From Phyllobacterium zundukense (GTDB lineage Bacteria; Pseudomonadota; Alphaproteobacteria; Rhizobiales; Rhizobiaceae), in NCBI RefSeq assembly GCF_002764115.1, contig NZ_CP017945.1:124001-188000 (forward strand): a stretch of 64,000 nucleotides of DNA. Direction: 5' to 3'. The notes beneath the pieces were generated by a model that saw only the letters and a program-made list of their open reading frames with translations, did no database searches and had not been told where the DNA came from. Below, piece by piece: positions 35,344 through 44,478 of the stretch. The translations under genes were made by a program, and so were the position numbers. Each line of letters starts with the position of its first letter. Positions within the stretch are counted from its first letter, which is position 1.

Positions 35344-36278
35344 GGAGCCTCCTCCGGTATTGTTTGCAAGGCCTGGCCGTCATAGCGGCGCGGAACGGTG
35401 GATATGGCCATCGAAGCGACGCGCACGCCGGACGCCAGACTGTGTTCGAGTGTCTGGCCGCCCGCCAGGGCAGCGAGAAAAGCAGCGTTGAACACATCGC
35501 CGGCGCCGATTGTATCGGCAACTGTCACGAGGGGAGCGGGGACTGAGACCAATTGATCGTCCGAGCCCACAGCCAGGGCACCGTCAGGGCCCCGCTTGAC
35601 GACGACAATCGCATCCTTTGGCATCAGCGCCTTGAGCTTACGTGCGGCTTCGGCCGGTTCGACACTAGTGGCGAGGCGGGTCGTTTCGACCTCGTTGAAC
35701 AAGGCAAGATGACAACGCGACAGCCATTTTCGCGCCTTCGCGCGGTTGGCATCGGTCCAGCCATCGATCGGCCAGCCGGTGTCGAGCGCTACCTGGATAT
35801 CATTTGCGGCGGCCCAGTCGAACAGTGCGTCATATTGCGCAATCAGGGCATCGGTAAGGAAGGACCCGCACAGAATCACGATGCCGCCCTTCAACCGCTC
35901 AGTGTCGAGCGTCGCAACGACCTCGGGCCAGGACAGCGCCCCGATATGCCCGCGCGTGGTGAAAAATGTGCGCTCGCCACTGGGATGGGTAATGCCGACG
36001 GAAAGCGTGGTTCCCATCGGTGAAACAGGCCAGCGCCTTGCGTGTGCTCCGAAACCTTGCCGCAGCCATTCGCCGAACTGGTCATTGCCGATATTGGCGG
36101 CGATCTGGAAATCGAGGCCGAGCCCTTCCCAGGTCAATGCGGCGTTGCCAGCCGAACCGCCGACGCGCAATTCGTCATAATCGACCATGATCTCGGTTCC
36201 GGGCGTCGGCCAGGGATCGGCGGGGCCGAGAATGAGATCGACATTGACGTTTCCAATGACGGCGAGGGGACGCATCAT
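35340..36278 (-). CDS. PfkB family carbohydrate kinase
   Basis: A 312-residue ribokinase-fold sugar kinase. PLAVIGNVNVDLIL opens the fold, VGGSAGNAALTWEGLG is the first PfkB signature region, and the second, with the catalytic base, is ADTIGAGDVFNAAFLAAL. It should phosphorylate the sugar brought in by the ABC system. With the SIS gene and CUT1 transporter it copies the FrlD-FrlB-FrlONM layout of fructosamine catabolism, so a fructosamine kinase role is a reasonable hypothesis. Overlaps both neighbours by four bases. Confidence 0.88.
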   Translation of the reverse strand: MMRPLAVIGNVNVDLILGPADPWPTPGTEIMVDYDELRVGGSAGNAALTWEGLGLDFQIAANIGNDQFGEWLRQGFGAHARRWPVSPMGTTLSVGITHPSGERTFFTTRGHIGALSWPEVVATLDTERLKGGIVILCGSFLTDALIAQYDALFDWAAANDIQVALDTGWPIDGWTDANRAKARKWLSRCHLALFNEVETTRLATSVEPAEAARKLKALMPKDAIVVVKRGPDGALAVGSDDQLVSVPAPLVTVADTIGAGDVFNAAFLAALAGGQTLEHSLASGVRVASMAISTVPRRYDGQALQTIPEEAP

Positions 36279-37291
36279 TCGCTCCGTGTGATCTTGGTCG
36301 TGCGGACAGGCGTTCCGAGATCGGCAACACGTGCGCCGGCAAAGCCCAGCATGAAGTGCTGCGCTGCCGGCAGGAGCGCGAAGACAGCAGCGATTCCACT
36401 CGCTGCGCCGGTATCGATCGTTGCAACACCGTCGATAGCGGGTTCACCCGATGCGTCAAACATCACGACAGGCGATCCTGCCTCCAATGCAGAGAGCGTC
36501 ATGCGGGCGACGAGTTCGGACGTAGCGTCCTTGGCACGGAAGAGGACAACGCCGACCTTGGGCCCGAGCATTTCCATCGGACCGTGGCGCAACTGCCCGC
36601 CTTCCAGCGAGAAGCAGGGGATGCGGGAGAGTTCGGTGAGGCCGAGGGCGATCGCTTCGGCAACACCCTGCATGCGGCGGCCGGATGTGACGACAGCCGA
36701 TACGCCGGAAAGCGCGGCGACAGCGGCAGCGACCTCAGGCTTGCGCTGCCAATTGAGGATCGCAAGCGCTGCGGCTGGGTCATTGCCAAGCGCGGAGAGC
36801 ACCGCAAGGTGCAGGGCAAAACTGACGGTAAGGCTGCGCGTCGCGGCGAAAGCATTTTCCGTCCCGCCGGCGCCGATCAGAGAAGGTACGGTACGGGCGA
36901 GAGTGGAGCCACCTTCCAGCGTCAGGCCGAACGTATCCGAAGGAACGCCGGCTTCAGCGAACCACCGCAACACCTCGGCACTTTCGCCTGACTGAGAGGT
37001 AACAAGAACGGTCTTTCCGGAGAGAGACAATGGCTGGCCAAGCTGTTCGGAGAGCGGCAGGGCGATGGCATCGATACCGAGGCTGCGATAGAGCGGCTCG
37101 ACGGCGCGGCCGACCGCATGTGAACCGCCCATGCCGAGCAGCAGAAGCCGCCCGGTCTTACGCAGGGACTGAGCGATGGTCACGGCCAGGGGTGCCGCTG
37201 CCTCGAAAGAGGCAATAGCATCGGCATTCTGCCGCGCCATTTCCTTTTCGATTGCGACAAGGCCGGCGGGTTTGCTGGTTTGCGAAGTCAT
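36275..37291 (-). CDS. SIS domain sugar isomerase/deglycase (AgaS/FrlB/GlmS-like)
   Basis: A 338-residue protein with two SIS domains: LLLLGMGGSHAVGRAVEPLYRSL with VLVTSQSGESAEV in the first, and IPCFSLEGGQLRHGPMEMLGP in the second. The architecture is that of GlmS-isomerase-like enzymes such as AgaS, NagB-II and FrlB, which act on phosphorylated amino sugars or fructosamines. AAAGG six bases upstream favours ATG 37291 over ATG 37297, which it would directly abut. In an frl-like model it would split the 6-phosphofructosamine made by the PfkB kinase. Confidence 0.87.
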   Translation of the reverse strand: MTSQTSKPAGLVAIEKEMARQNADAIASFEAAAPLAVTIAQSLRKTGRLLLLGMGGSHAVGRAVEPLYRSLGIDAIALPLSEQLGQPLSLSGKTVLVTSQSGESAEVLRWFAEAGVPSDTFGLTLEGGSTLARTVPSLIGAGGTENAFAATRSLTVSFALHLAVLSALGNDPAAALAILNWQRKPEVAAAVAALSGVSAVVTSGRRMQGVAEAIALGLTELSRIPCFSLEGGQLRHGPMEMLGPKVGVVLFRAKDATSELVARMTLSALEAGSPVVMFDASGEPAIDGVATIDTGAASGIAAVFALLPAAQHFMLGFAGARVADLGTPVRTTKITRSE

Positions 37292-37293
37292 GC

Positions 37294-38139
37294 TCATCCT
37301 TTAACGCCGCCGCTGGTCAGACCCGAGATCAGGGCACGTTGCATGAAGAGACCGATCAGCAGCGGGGGGAGGGCGGCAAGCACACCCGCTGTGGCTATCA
37401 GTCCGTAGTCCGAGACGCGTCCACCTGCCAGGTCGGCGATCGCCACCGTCAAGGTTTTGGCCCGCTGGTCAGACGTGAAGAGCAGGGCATAGAAGAATTC
37501 GTCCCAGGCGAGCAGGAAAGCAAAGAGTGCTGCCGTCGCCATGACCGGTGCGGCCAGCGGCAGCGTGATCAGCCGCAATATCTGGTCAAGCCGCGCACCA
37601 TCCATGGTGGCGGCACTTTCGATTTCGCGCGGAATCGAGTCGAAGCCGGATTTCAGCAGCCAGGTGGTGAACGGCGCGAGAATGGTGAGATAGACCAGCG
37701 CCAGACCGAAAACGTTGTTCAGGAGGCCGATCCACGAAAGCGCCATGTAGAGCGGTACGGCGAGTGCCACCGGCGGCAGCATATAGGTGGCGATGACCGC
37801 ATAGAGCGACCAGCCGACCGAAGGTGTACGCGACACCGCCCAGGCAGAGGGAATAGCGACGATAAGCGCTGCCACTGTTGCCATGCCTGCCACTTTCAGG
37901 CTGTTGAACAGCGAGGCAACGAAAGCCTGGCCGGCGCTGTTGACTACCGATGAAAGCAGAACGCCGTAGCGCGACAGATCGATCGTATCCGGCCACCAGT
38001 GTAGCGGCTTGGCAATGAGATCAGGCGTCGAGGAAATGCTCATGATGAACAGCCAGACGACCGGCGCCAGGATGACGACAAGCAAAAGCAAGGCTGCGAG
38101 ATGAACGAGTATCGCTGCGGTGAGACTGCGCCGTTCCAT
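37294..38139 (-). CDS. CUT1 sugar ABC transporter permease (MalG type)
   Basis: A 281-residue membrane protein with six predicted helices and the binding-protein-dependent permease EAA loop EIESAATMDGARLDQILRLITLPLAAP. An N-terminal AILVHLAALLLLVVILAPVVWLFIMSIS helix is typical of MalG-type subunits. It pairs with the MalF-type protein upstream, whose stop it overlaps (TAATG). Confidence 0.92.
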   Translation of the reverse strand: MERRSLTAAILVHLAALLLLVVILAPVVWLFIMSISSTPDLIAKPLHWWPDTIDLSRYGVLLSSVVNSAGQAFVASLFNSLKVAGMATVAALIVAIPSAWAVSRTPSVGWSLYAVIATYMLPPVALAVPLYMALSWIGLLNNVFGLALVYLTILAPFTTWLLKSGFDSIPREIESAATMDGARLDQILRLITLPLAAPVMATAALFAFLLAWDEFFYALLFTSDQRAKTLTVAIADLAGGRVSDYGLIATAGVLAALPPLLIGLFMQRALISGLTSGGVKG

Positions 38140-39020
38140 TACGAGGCTCCTGCGCTTTTACGGATCAGGGCGGCATAGGCAACGGCAAGCACGGTCACCA
38201 GCAGCGTGACGATCAGCGCGAGCGACGCGCCGGAGCCCGCGCGCTGGAAGGAGAAGGCCTCCTGATAAACGAGGATCGACAATGTCCGTGTGCTGTTGGC
38301 CGGACCGCCCCGGGTCATGACCCAGATGATATCGAAGACCTTGAACGCCTCGATGGTGCGCAGCACCAGCGCCACCATCAAGGGACCGGCAAGATAGGGC
38401 ATGATGACGAAGCGGAAACGCGACCACGCACCGGCACCGTCCACCATCGAGGCAGCAGTGATATCACGCGGCACCGCCTGCAAGGCTGCTAGCGCGATTA
38501 GGGCCACCAATGGGAAATTCTTCCAGCAATCGGCGAGGATCAGCGAAGCGAGTGCCGTGTTGGGTTCACCCAGCCAGGAACGATAGGCATCGATAAAACC
38601 CATCTGAGTCAGCGCTGCGTTGAGCGCGCCATATTCCGGATTGTAGATCAGACGCCAAAGCGTGGCATTGACCACCGTCGGCAGCGCCCAGGGCAGGATC
38701 ATCAGGGCGCGCAAAACCGAACGGCCATAGAATTGCTGGTTGAGAAGCAGTGCCGCCAGAACGCCGATCACCATCTCCAAAGCAACAGACAACACCGCAA
38801 ACCAGAAGGTGGTGACAAGCGTACGTTGAAAATTTGTGCCGGACAGGATCTTCACGTAATTGTCGAAACCGACAAAACTGCCCTCGGTGCCTACGAGCTT
38901 GGCATCGGTGAAGGAGAGGCGCACCGTATCGATGAGCGGCCATCCGATAACCGCGACCATGACGATCAGCAGGGGCAGCATCAAGAACCATGCGCGGGTC
39001 GTAATCCAGTTGCTCGTCAT
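38139..39020 (-). CDS. CUT1 sugar ABC transporter permease (MalF type)
   Basis: A 293-residue MalF-type permease. The first helix is WFLMLPLLIVMVAVIGWPLIDTV, the periplasmic part contains SFTDAKLVGTEGSFVGFDNY, and the EAA loop reads DITAASMVDGAGAWSRFRFVIMPYLAGP. ATG 39020 (MTSNWITT) opens the conserved sequence; the frame is open to 39059 without a ribosome-binding site. It lies 90 bp after the binding protein gene. Confidence 0.92.
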   Translation of the reverse strand: MTSNWITTRAWFLMLPLLIVMVAVIGWPLIDTVRLSFTDAKLVGTEGSFVGFDNYVKILSGTNFQRTLVTTFWFAVLSVALEMVIGVLAALLLNQQFYGRSVLRALMILPWALPTVVNATLWRLIYNPEYGALNAALTQMGFIDAYRSWLGEPNTALASLILADCWKNFPLVALIALAALQAVPRDITAASMVDGAGAWSRFRFVIMPYLAGPLMVALVLRTIEAFKVFDIIWVMTRGGPANSTRTLSILVYQEAFSFQRAGSGASLALIVTLLVTVLAVAYAALIRKSAGAS

Positions 39021-39110
39021 GAAAAGGTGCCTGTCACAATATCGATCCCGCAATATCAATCATTGAGAAAGACGCAGGCGGAAGGATGAGCCCACCGCCT
39101 GCGTGTCACA

Positions 39111-40349
39111 TCAAAGGCCGCTGTTTTCAGCTGCGGTCTTGAGCGCGTCTTCGGGTTTTGCCTGACCAAGCAGCGATTCCTGGACGGCCTGCTGGAGCGC
39201 CGTTGACAGCTCCTGATATTTTGGTGTCGTTGGGCGCGGATACATCGCGGCAAGACCAACCTTGGCGGCGGCGATCAGCTCTTCCTGGCCCTTGGATACG
39301 GCCGGATCGTCATAGGAGGAAGCCCAGATCGGCAGACTAAGCTTGGCATACTGGTTCTGCGTTGGCTGCGAGGTCATGAAGGTAATGTATTTCCACGCTT
39401 CGTCCGGATGCCTGCTGGTCGAGGTGATGCCGAGGCCCATCGAACCGTTGACGGCGGAAACGGTGCTCTTACCCTCAACACCCGGAGCCGGGACAACGCC
39501 GACCTTGCCGGCAACCTTGCTGTCCTTCGGATCATTAGCCATGTTGTACATGTAGGTCCAGTTGAGGGCGAAGGCAGCTTCACCATTCTGGAACACGCGG
39601 CGGACGTCCTCTTCGAGGAATTCCTTGGAATTCGGATTGGTGAGACCGGATTTGTAGCTGTCGACCATGTAGTTCAGCGCATCGAGACCGCCCCCGGTCT
39701 GGAACGCCGGCTTGCCGTCCTTGATGAAGCTGCCGCCATAAGCGCTGACCAGCGTCGTGTAATCGCAGATCGCGGCTTCCGCCTGTGACCAGCTCCACGC
39801 GATGGGCGTTGCAAGCAGGCCCTTGTCCTTGATGGTCTTGGCCTGTTCGGAGAGTTCCGCCCAGGTCTTCGGCGGGGTCTTGATACCGGCCTTTTCCAGG
39901 ATTTCCTTGTTGTAGAACAGATATTTGGTATCAAGGATCCACGGCATGCCATAACGCTTGCCGTCATATTCCACCGTGGTCCAGGCGCCGGGAAGAACGC
40001 CCGATTTCATCTCGGGAGTGACCTTATCGCTTACATCCACAAGGACCTTGTTGGTTGCATATTCGGCGGGCCAGATCACGTCGAAGAGGACAACGTCATA
40101 GCCGCCGCCCGACCCCTGAGCGAGAACCGTCTTGTCATGCAAGCCCTCGTAGGGAACGAATTCCAGGTTGACCGTCACGTCCGGATTGGCCTTGGTAAAG
40201 GCGTCTGTCATTGCGCGGACATCGGCCTCGCTATAGGCGGCCTGGGCCATGAACAGCGCATTGATCTTGGTTTCAGCATGGGCAGGTGAAGCGAGCGCCG
40301 CTCCCAGAAGTGTCGCGCCGAGAAGCGCCGTCTGCATGGATTTCAACAT
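39111..40349 (-). CDS. CUT1 sugar ABC transporter substrate-binding protein
   Basis: A 412-residue extracellular solute-binding protein of family 1. The signal peptide is MLKSMQTALLGATLLGAAL ending near SPAHAET, followed by the lobe pattern ADVRAMTDAFTKANPDVTVNLEF, DVVLFDVIWPAEYA and MPWILDTKYLFYNKEILEKAG. It decides transporter specificity; sequence alone does not name the ligand. GGAGG lies six bases before the ATG. It is the first gene of the operon, divergent from the ROK regulator. Confidence 0.93.
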   Translation of the reverse strand: MLKSMQTALLGATLLGAALASPAHAETKINALFMAQAAYSEADVRAMTDAFTKANPDVTVNLEFVPYEGLHDKTVLAQGSGGGYDVVLFDVIWPAEYATNKVLVDVSDKVTPEMKSGVLPGAWTTVEYDGKRYGMPWILDTKYLFYNKEILEKAGIKTPPKTWAELSEQAKTIKDKGLLATPIAWSWSQAEAAICDYTTLVSAYGGSFIKDGKPAFQTGGGLDALNYMVDSYKSGLTNPNSKEFLEEDVRRVFQNGEAAFALNWTYMYNMANDPKDSKVAGKVGVVPAPGVEGKSTVSAVNGSMGLGITSTSRHPDEAWKYITFMTSQPTQNQYAKLSLPIWASSYDDPAVSKGQEELIAAAKVGLAAMYPRPTTPKYQELSTALQQAVQESLLGQAKPEDALKTAAENSGL

Positions 40350-40518
40350 TATTACCTCCTATTTGGCCTTGGCAGTTTGCGGCGCTGACCATCATGGGCA
40401 GAAACCGGTTCGTCGTTTCAGTCCGAGAGCTTCAACCAGGACCAGCCTGCGACGTATTTGTGTCCAGCCAGTGCTCACGTTCCCCTAAAGACTCTTGTGG
40501 TCTTTTATTAAATCAATT

Positions 40519-40561
40519 CTCTTGACTTATTTCTCAATGAATATTCTTCTGGAGTCAAGAG
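40519..40561. promoter_or_regulatory. Inverted repeat between sugar operon and ROK regulator
   Basis: CTCTTGACT (40519-40527) and AGTCAAGAG (40553-40561) are perfect 9 bp inverted arms 25 bp apart, just before the ROK start. They may form a ROK-protein operator; the embedded TTGACT could also serve as a -35 element, so the symmetry may be partly coincidental. Confidence 0.4.
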
Positions 40562-40570
40562 GGGTCGTGA

Positions 40571-41785
40571 ATGGACAGCAAAAGATCGATACGGGCCAAG
40601 AGCGGAACCAATCTCGGCGGTGCGAGCGCGCATAACCGTCGCATCATGATCGATGCGCTGCGGGTTAATGGCGCACTCTCGCGAGCCGACCTTGCACGCG
40701 CAACCGGACTGACCCCACAGGCCGTTTCCAACATCATCGAGGAACTGGCCCTGGACGGACTGGTGCGTTCGCAAGCGACCATACGCAAGGGACGCGGCCA
40801 GCCAGCGACACCCTATCAGTTGGTACCAGAAGGGGCCTTCGCCATTGGTCTACAGATCGATCGCCACGTGACGCGCACGGTCATCGTCAACCTCGTCGGA
40901 GAGGTACTGGTCCAGATGGAAGCCAAGCTGCCACCAGGGGGACCGGCAGAGGGCGTGGTGGTCATTCTCGATCTGATCAGGAAGGCGCGCAAAGCATTGC
41001 AGGCGCAGTCACCGGAGGCAGAAAAACGGCTCGTCGGCCTCGGTGTCGCCATGCCGGGTCCGTTTGGCATCAACACGCTCTACGACGATCCCTGGATGAT
41101 GACGGCGTGGCAGAATTTCCCGCTCATCGACACGATCGCCGAGGGGACCGGGCTTGAAGTCGCGCTGCAGAACGACGCTGCGGCGGCAGCAACAGCCGAA
41201 CGCCTGCTTGGCGCGGCACATGGACTCGACCACGCGATCTGCATCTATTTCGGTTACGGTCTCGGAACCGGATTGATCCTCAACGGCGAACTCTACGGCG
41301 GCGCCCATTCCAATGCCGGCGAAATCGGCATGATCCTCGCCCTTGTGCCGGGTGACGGCCCCGATGTCGAACCGTTGGAGCACTATGCTTCCATGGCTGC
41401 GCTGTGCAAACTGCTTGAACTCGATCCATCCGAGCCCGAGCTCTTCGCCATGGTCACGGAAGCTGTAACCCGCGGTGGTCCGAAGGTGGAACAGTGGATC
41501 AGCAACGTCGCCCAAAGACTGCGCCGGACGGTGCAGGCACTGGAATCGATCTTCGATCCGCAAACGATCATTTTGTGTGGCGGCGCCCCACGCGCACTGA
41601 TCGACCGCCTTGTCGCAGAAATAGGGCCATTGCTCCCATCAATCGCCGACCGCGCAAGTCGCTATCCCGAAGCGAGGCTTCAGGCGGGGCTCGCCGATCC
41701 CTGGTCGGTTGCTCTCGGCGCCGCAGCCGAGCCGATCGCGCGGACTTTTGATCCGCGCTTTTCGGCCATTCTCAAGACTGCCTAG
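40571..41785 (+). CDS. ROK family transcriptional regulator
   Basis: A 404-residue NagC/XylR-type ROK repressor. The N-terminal winged helix is NRRIMIDALRVNGALSRADLARATGLTPQAVSNII, followed by the actin-like sugar-binding fold with a IYFGYGLGTGLILNGELYGGAHSNAGEIG block. The usual zinc-cysteine cluster of ROK proteins is not evident. GAGGGG before the ATG sets the start. It is divergent from the sugar operon and presumably represses it until the sugar or its phosphate binds. Its end overlaps the convergent aminotransferase by four bases. Confidence 0.9.
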   Translation: MDSKRSIRAKSGTNLGGASAHNRRIMIDALRVNGALSRADLARATGLTPQAVSNIIEELALDGLVRSQATIRKGRGQPATPYQLVPEGAFAIGLQIDRHVTRTVIVNLVGEVLVQMEAKLPPGGPAEGVVVILDLIRKARKALQAQSPEAEKRLVGLGVAMPGPFGINTLYDDPWMMTAWQNFPLIDTIAEGTGLEVALQNDAAAAATAERLLGAAHGLDHAICIYFGYGLGTGLILNGELYGGAHSNAGEIGMILALVPGDGPDVEPLEHYASMAALCKLLELDPSEPELFAMVTEAVTRGGPKVEQWISNVAQRLRRTVQALESIFDPQTIILCGGAPRALIDRLVAEIGPLLPSIADRASRYPEARLQAGLADPWSVALGAAAEPIARTFDPRFSAILKTA

Positions 41786-43110
41786 GCAGCGCTTTTGATC
41801 GCGTCTCCCAGCATGGAGACCATGGTGCCGATCTGTTCCTTCTCCACAATCAATGGCGGGGAGAGGGCAATGGTATCGCCAGTAACGCGGACCAGCAGGC
41901 CCTTGTTGAAGCAATCGACGAAAATGTCATAGCCCCGCGCGCCTGCTGCATCGGGCCGCGATGACAATTCAATACCTGCGACCAGACCGATGGTGCGGAT
42001 ATCGACGATATTCGGAAGATCTTTCAGGCTGTGCATCGCATCCTGCCAATGATCGGCAAGTTCTGCCGCACGGGTCAGCAGGCTCTCCTCCTCGTAGATT
42101 TCTAGCGTTGCCAGACCCGCAGCACACGCTGCAGGATGCCCCGAATAGGTGTAACCGTGGAAGAGTTCGATCTGACTTTCCGGACCGTTCATCATCGCTT
42201 CATAGATGGCTTCGCTGGCGAAAACCGCACCCATGGGCAGAGCGCCATTGGTCAGGCCCTTGGCAGTGGTGACAAGGTCCGGCACGACGCCGAAATAATC
42301 GACGGCAAAGGGCGTGCCGAGACGTCCGAAACCGGTGATGACCTCATCGAAAATCAGCAGAATGCCGTGCTTCTTGCTGATGGCGCGCAGACGCTCGAGA
42401 TAACCCTTTGGCGGCAGAAGCACGCCGGTCGAACCGGCGACGGGCTCGACAATCACCGCAGCGATGGTCTCGGCACCATGCAGGGCGACCAAACTTTCAA
42501 GATCATCGGCGAGGTCGGCGCCGTGTTCAGGCAATCCCTTGACGAAGGAATTGCGCACCGGATCATGCGTATGGCGCAAATGATCGACGCCGGGAAGGAG
42601 CGGAAAAACGCGGCGGTTATTGACAAGACCACCAACCGAAATGCCGCCAAAGCCGACGCCATGATAACCACGCTCACGGCCAATGACGCGGGTGCGAGTG
42701 CCCTGTCCTATGGAGCGCTGGTAGGCGATGGCGATTTTCAGCGCCGTATCGACTGATTCCGATCCGGAACCGGTGAAGAATATCTTGGTGAGACCGGCTA
42801 CTTTGCCGCCCGGCGCACGCGCTGCCAGCTTCTCGGCAAAATCGAAGACGATCGGATGACCCATTTGGAACGACGGCGCATAGTCCATGGTCATCAACTG
42901 GCGTGCCACGGCATCGGCAATCTTCTCGCGGCCGTGGCCGGCATTGACGCACCAGAGACCCGCGGTGCCATCGAGCACCTGACCACCATCGACATCGGTG
43001 TAGTACATGCCTTTGGCAGCGGCGAGCAGGCGCGGGGCGGCCTTGAACTGGCGGTTCGCCGTGAACGGCATCCAGTAGTTTTCGAGTGACGGCGTGTTGG
43101 ACATCAGCAT
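41782..43110 (-). CDS. Class III omega-aminotransferase (beta-alanine:pyruvate type)
   Basis: A 442-residue PLP aminotransferase of the beta-alanine:pyruvate transaminase group: NYWMPFTANRQFKAAPRLL at the N-terminus, FFTGSGSESVDTALK, GRERGYHGVGFGGISVGG, LIFDEVITGFGRLG and the PLP lysine in TTAKGLTNGALPMGAV. It moves an omega-amino group from a beta- or gamma-amino acid or amine to pyruvate. GAGGAG nine bases before ATG 43110 sets the start; the longer open frame to 43431 lacks homology. It is divergent from an XRE-cupin regulator that likely controls it. Confidence 0.9.
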   Translation of the reverse strand: MLMSNTPSLENYWMPFTANRQFKAAPRLLAAAKGMYYTDVDGGQVLDGTAGLWCVNAGHGREKIADAVARQLMTMDYAPSFQMGHPIVFDFAEKLAARAPGGKVAGLTKIFFTGSGSESVDTALKIAIAYQRSIGQGTRTRVIGRERGYHGVGFGGISVGGLVNNRRVFPLLPGVDHLRHTHDPVRNSFVKGLPEHGADLADDLESLVALHGAETIAAVIVEPVAGSTGVLLPPKGYLERLRAISKKHGILLIFDEVITGFGRLGTPFAVDYFGVVPDLVTTAKGLTNGALPMGAVFASEAIYEAMMNGPESQIELFHGYTYSGHPAACAAGLATLEIYEEESLLTRAAELADHWQDAMHSLKDLPNIVDIRTIGLVAGIELSSRPDAAGARGYDIFVDCFNKGLLVRVTGDTIALSPPLIVEKEQIGTMVSMLGDAIKSAA

Positions 43111-43210
43111 AGGGGGGACTCCTCTTCTCGCGCAAGAGAGCCATGCTTTGCATTGCCCAACAAGTCCTTTTCTATGAGCATTCAAGCTATTGATATTGTT
43201 GTATCGATGT

Positions 43211-43222
43211 AGAAAATTTTCT
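43211..43222. promoter_or_regulatory. Short palindrome in the aminotransferase-regulator gap
   Basis: AGAAAATTTTCT is a perfect 12 bp palindrome between the divergent starts (43110 and 43259). It is a candidate site for the XRE-cupin regulator; AT-rich palindromes of this size can occur by chance. Confidence 0.35.
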
Positions 43223-43258
43223 TTATATGAAACATATGAAACAGCGGGGAAGCGGACC

Positions 43259-43807
43259 ATGAGCATCGATCTTGGCGGACGATTGCGTTTTCTGCGCGAA
43301 CGGCACGGATTGTCCCAGCGAGAACTCGCCAAGCGCGCCGGTGTGACAAACTCCACGATCTCGCTGATTGAATCCAACCAGACGAACCCTTCTGTGGGTG
43401 CGCTGAAACGCATTCTCGATGGGATACCCATCGGGCTTGCCGAGTTTTTTGCCCTGGAACCCGATCGCAGGCAGAAGGTGTTCTACGAGTCACGCGAACT
43501 GGTTGAGATCGGCAAGGGTAATATTTCCTACCGCCAGATCGGGGAGAACCTGTTCGGCCGGGCGCTGCAAATATTGAAGGAACGCTACGAGCCCGGCGGC
43601 GATACCGGCAAGGTACCGCTGGTACATGAGGGCGAGGAGGGTGGCGTCGTCATTAGCGGGCGGATCGAGGTAACCGTCGATGATGAGCGGCGCATTCTCG
43701 GCCCGGGCGATGCCTATTACTTCGAAAGCCGCCGTCCGCATCGCTTTCGCTGCATTGGTCCGAACCCATGCGAAGTGATCAGCGCCTGCACGCCGCCAAC
43801 GTTCTGA
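43259..43807 (+). CDS. XRE-cupin transcriptional regulator (PuuR-like)
   Basis: A 182-residue regulator. The XRE helix-turn-helix (LRFLRERHGLSQRELAKRAGVTNSTISLIE) is joined to a C-terminal cupin sensor domain (YEPGGDTGKVPLVHEGEEGGVVISG, LGPGDAYYFESRRPHRF). Proteins of this build, such as PuuR, repress polyamine or amino-acid catabolism. ATG 43259 opens the conserved domain; the frame is open further up. Divergent from the omega-aminotransferase, its probable target. Confidence 0.9.
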   Translation: MSIDLGGRLRFLRERHGLSQRELAKRAGVTNSTISLIESNQTNPSVGALKRILDGIPIGLAEFFALEPDRRQKVFYESRELVEIGKGNISYRQIGENLFGRALQILKERYEPGGDTGKVPLVHEGEEGGVVISGRIEVTVDDERRILGPGDAYYFESRRPHRFRCIGPNPCEVISACTPPTF

Positions 43808-43810
43808 TTC

Positions 43811-44398
43811 CTATCGCAGCGACGAGAACCAGGCGATGAGTTCCGCACTGTTGCGCAGGCCATAAGCGCGCATGAGACGGGCACGGTGCGCTTCGATGGT
43901 GCGCTTCGACAAGCCTATCTCCTCCGCAATCTGCGCATTGGTCTTGCCTTGGGAGACCAGGGTCAGCACCTGTTTTTGCCGATCGGAGATGAGACTGGCA
44001 TTCCCAGCAACGGCGCGGTTCATCGGCTCGAAACAATAGAGCGCTTCGGCAAACGGGGCGGCCTGGTTGCGGCTGCGCCCGCGCACCCGGCACCAGAAGC
44101 TTGAACCGTCGCGGCGGCGCATGATGCGCTCGTCATAATAGACGTGCCCGCCGGCAAAATTCGTCCGCCACATCTCACCGGTACGCACGAAGTCCCGGAT
44201 CTTCGGATACAGCCTGCTGAAACTCTGGTCGATCAGTTCATCGCGTTCGTAACCAAACTCTTCCGCGAATTCGAAATTGCAATCGCGTATGATACGGTGC
44301 GTAGCATAGACCATCGGCACCGGCAGGTCGGTCAGCCAGAAGCGTCTAGCGCTTCCAGAACTTGGAATGTCGGACTTGGGAAACTCCGGTGCTGTCAT
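43811..44398 (-). CDS. PAS domain LuxR-family transcriptional regulator
   Basis: A 195-residue regulator with an N-terminal PAS sensor (FEFAEEFGYERDELIDQSFSRLYP, RRDGSSFWCRVRGRSR) and a C-terminal LuxR helix-turn-helix (LISDRQKQVLTLVSQGKTNAQIAEEIGLSKRTIEAHRARLM). It has no receiver domain, so it senses its ligand directly or through a bound cofactor. It is divergent from the CoA-transferase genes (80 bp gap) and is likely their activator. Confidence 0.88.
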   Translation of the reverse strand: MTAPEFPKSDIPSSGSARRFWLTDLPVPMVYATHRIIRDCNFEFAEEFGYERDELIDQSFSRLYPKIRDFVRTGEMWRTNFAGGHVYYDERIMRRRDGSSFWCRVRGRSRNQAAPFAEALYCFEPMNRAVAGNASLISDRQKQVLTLVSQGKTNAQIAEEIGLSKRTIEAHRARLMRAYGLRNSAELIAWFSSLR

Positions 44399-44478
44399 GC
44401 AGTATTAATACGACTACCTGTGCTGCCAAGACAAGCCATACCGTTGATGGCAGAGGATGGAGAAATGGGAGACTATTC

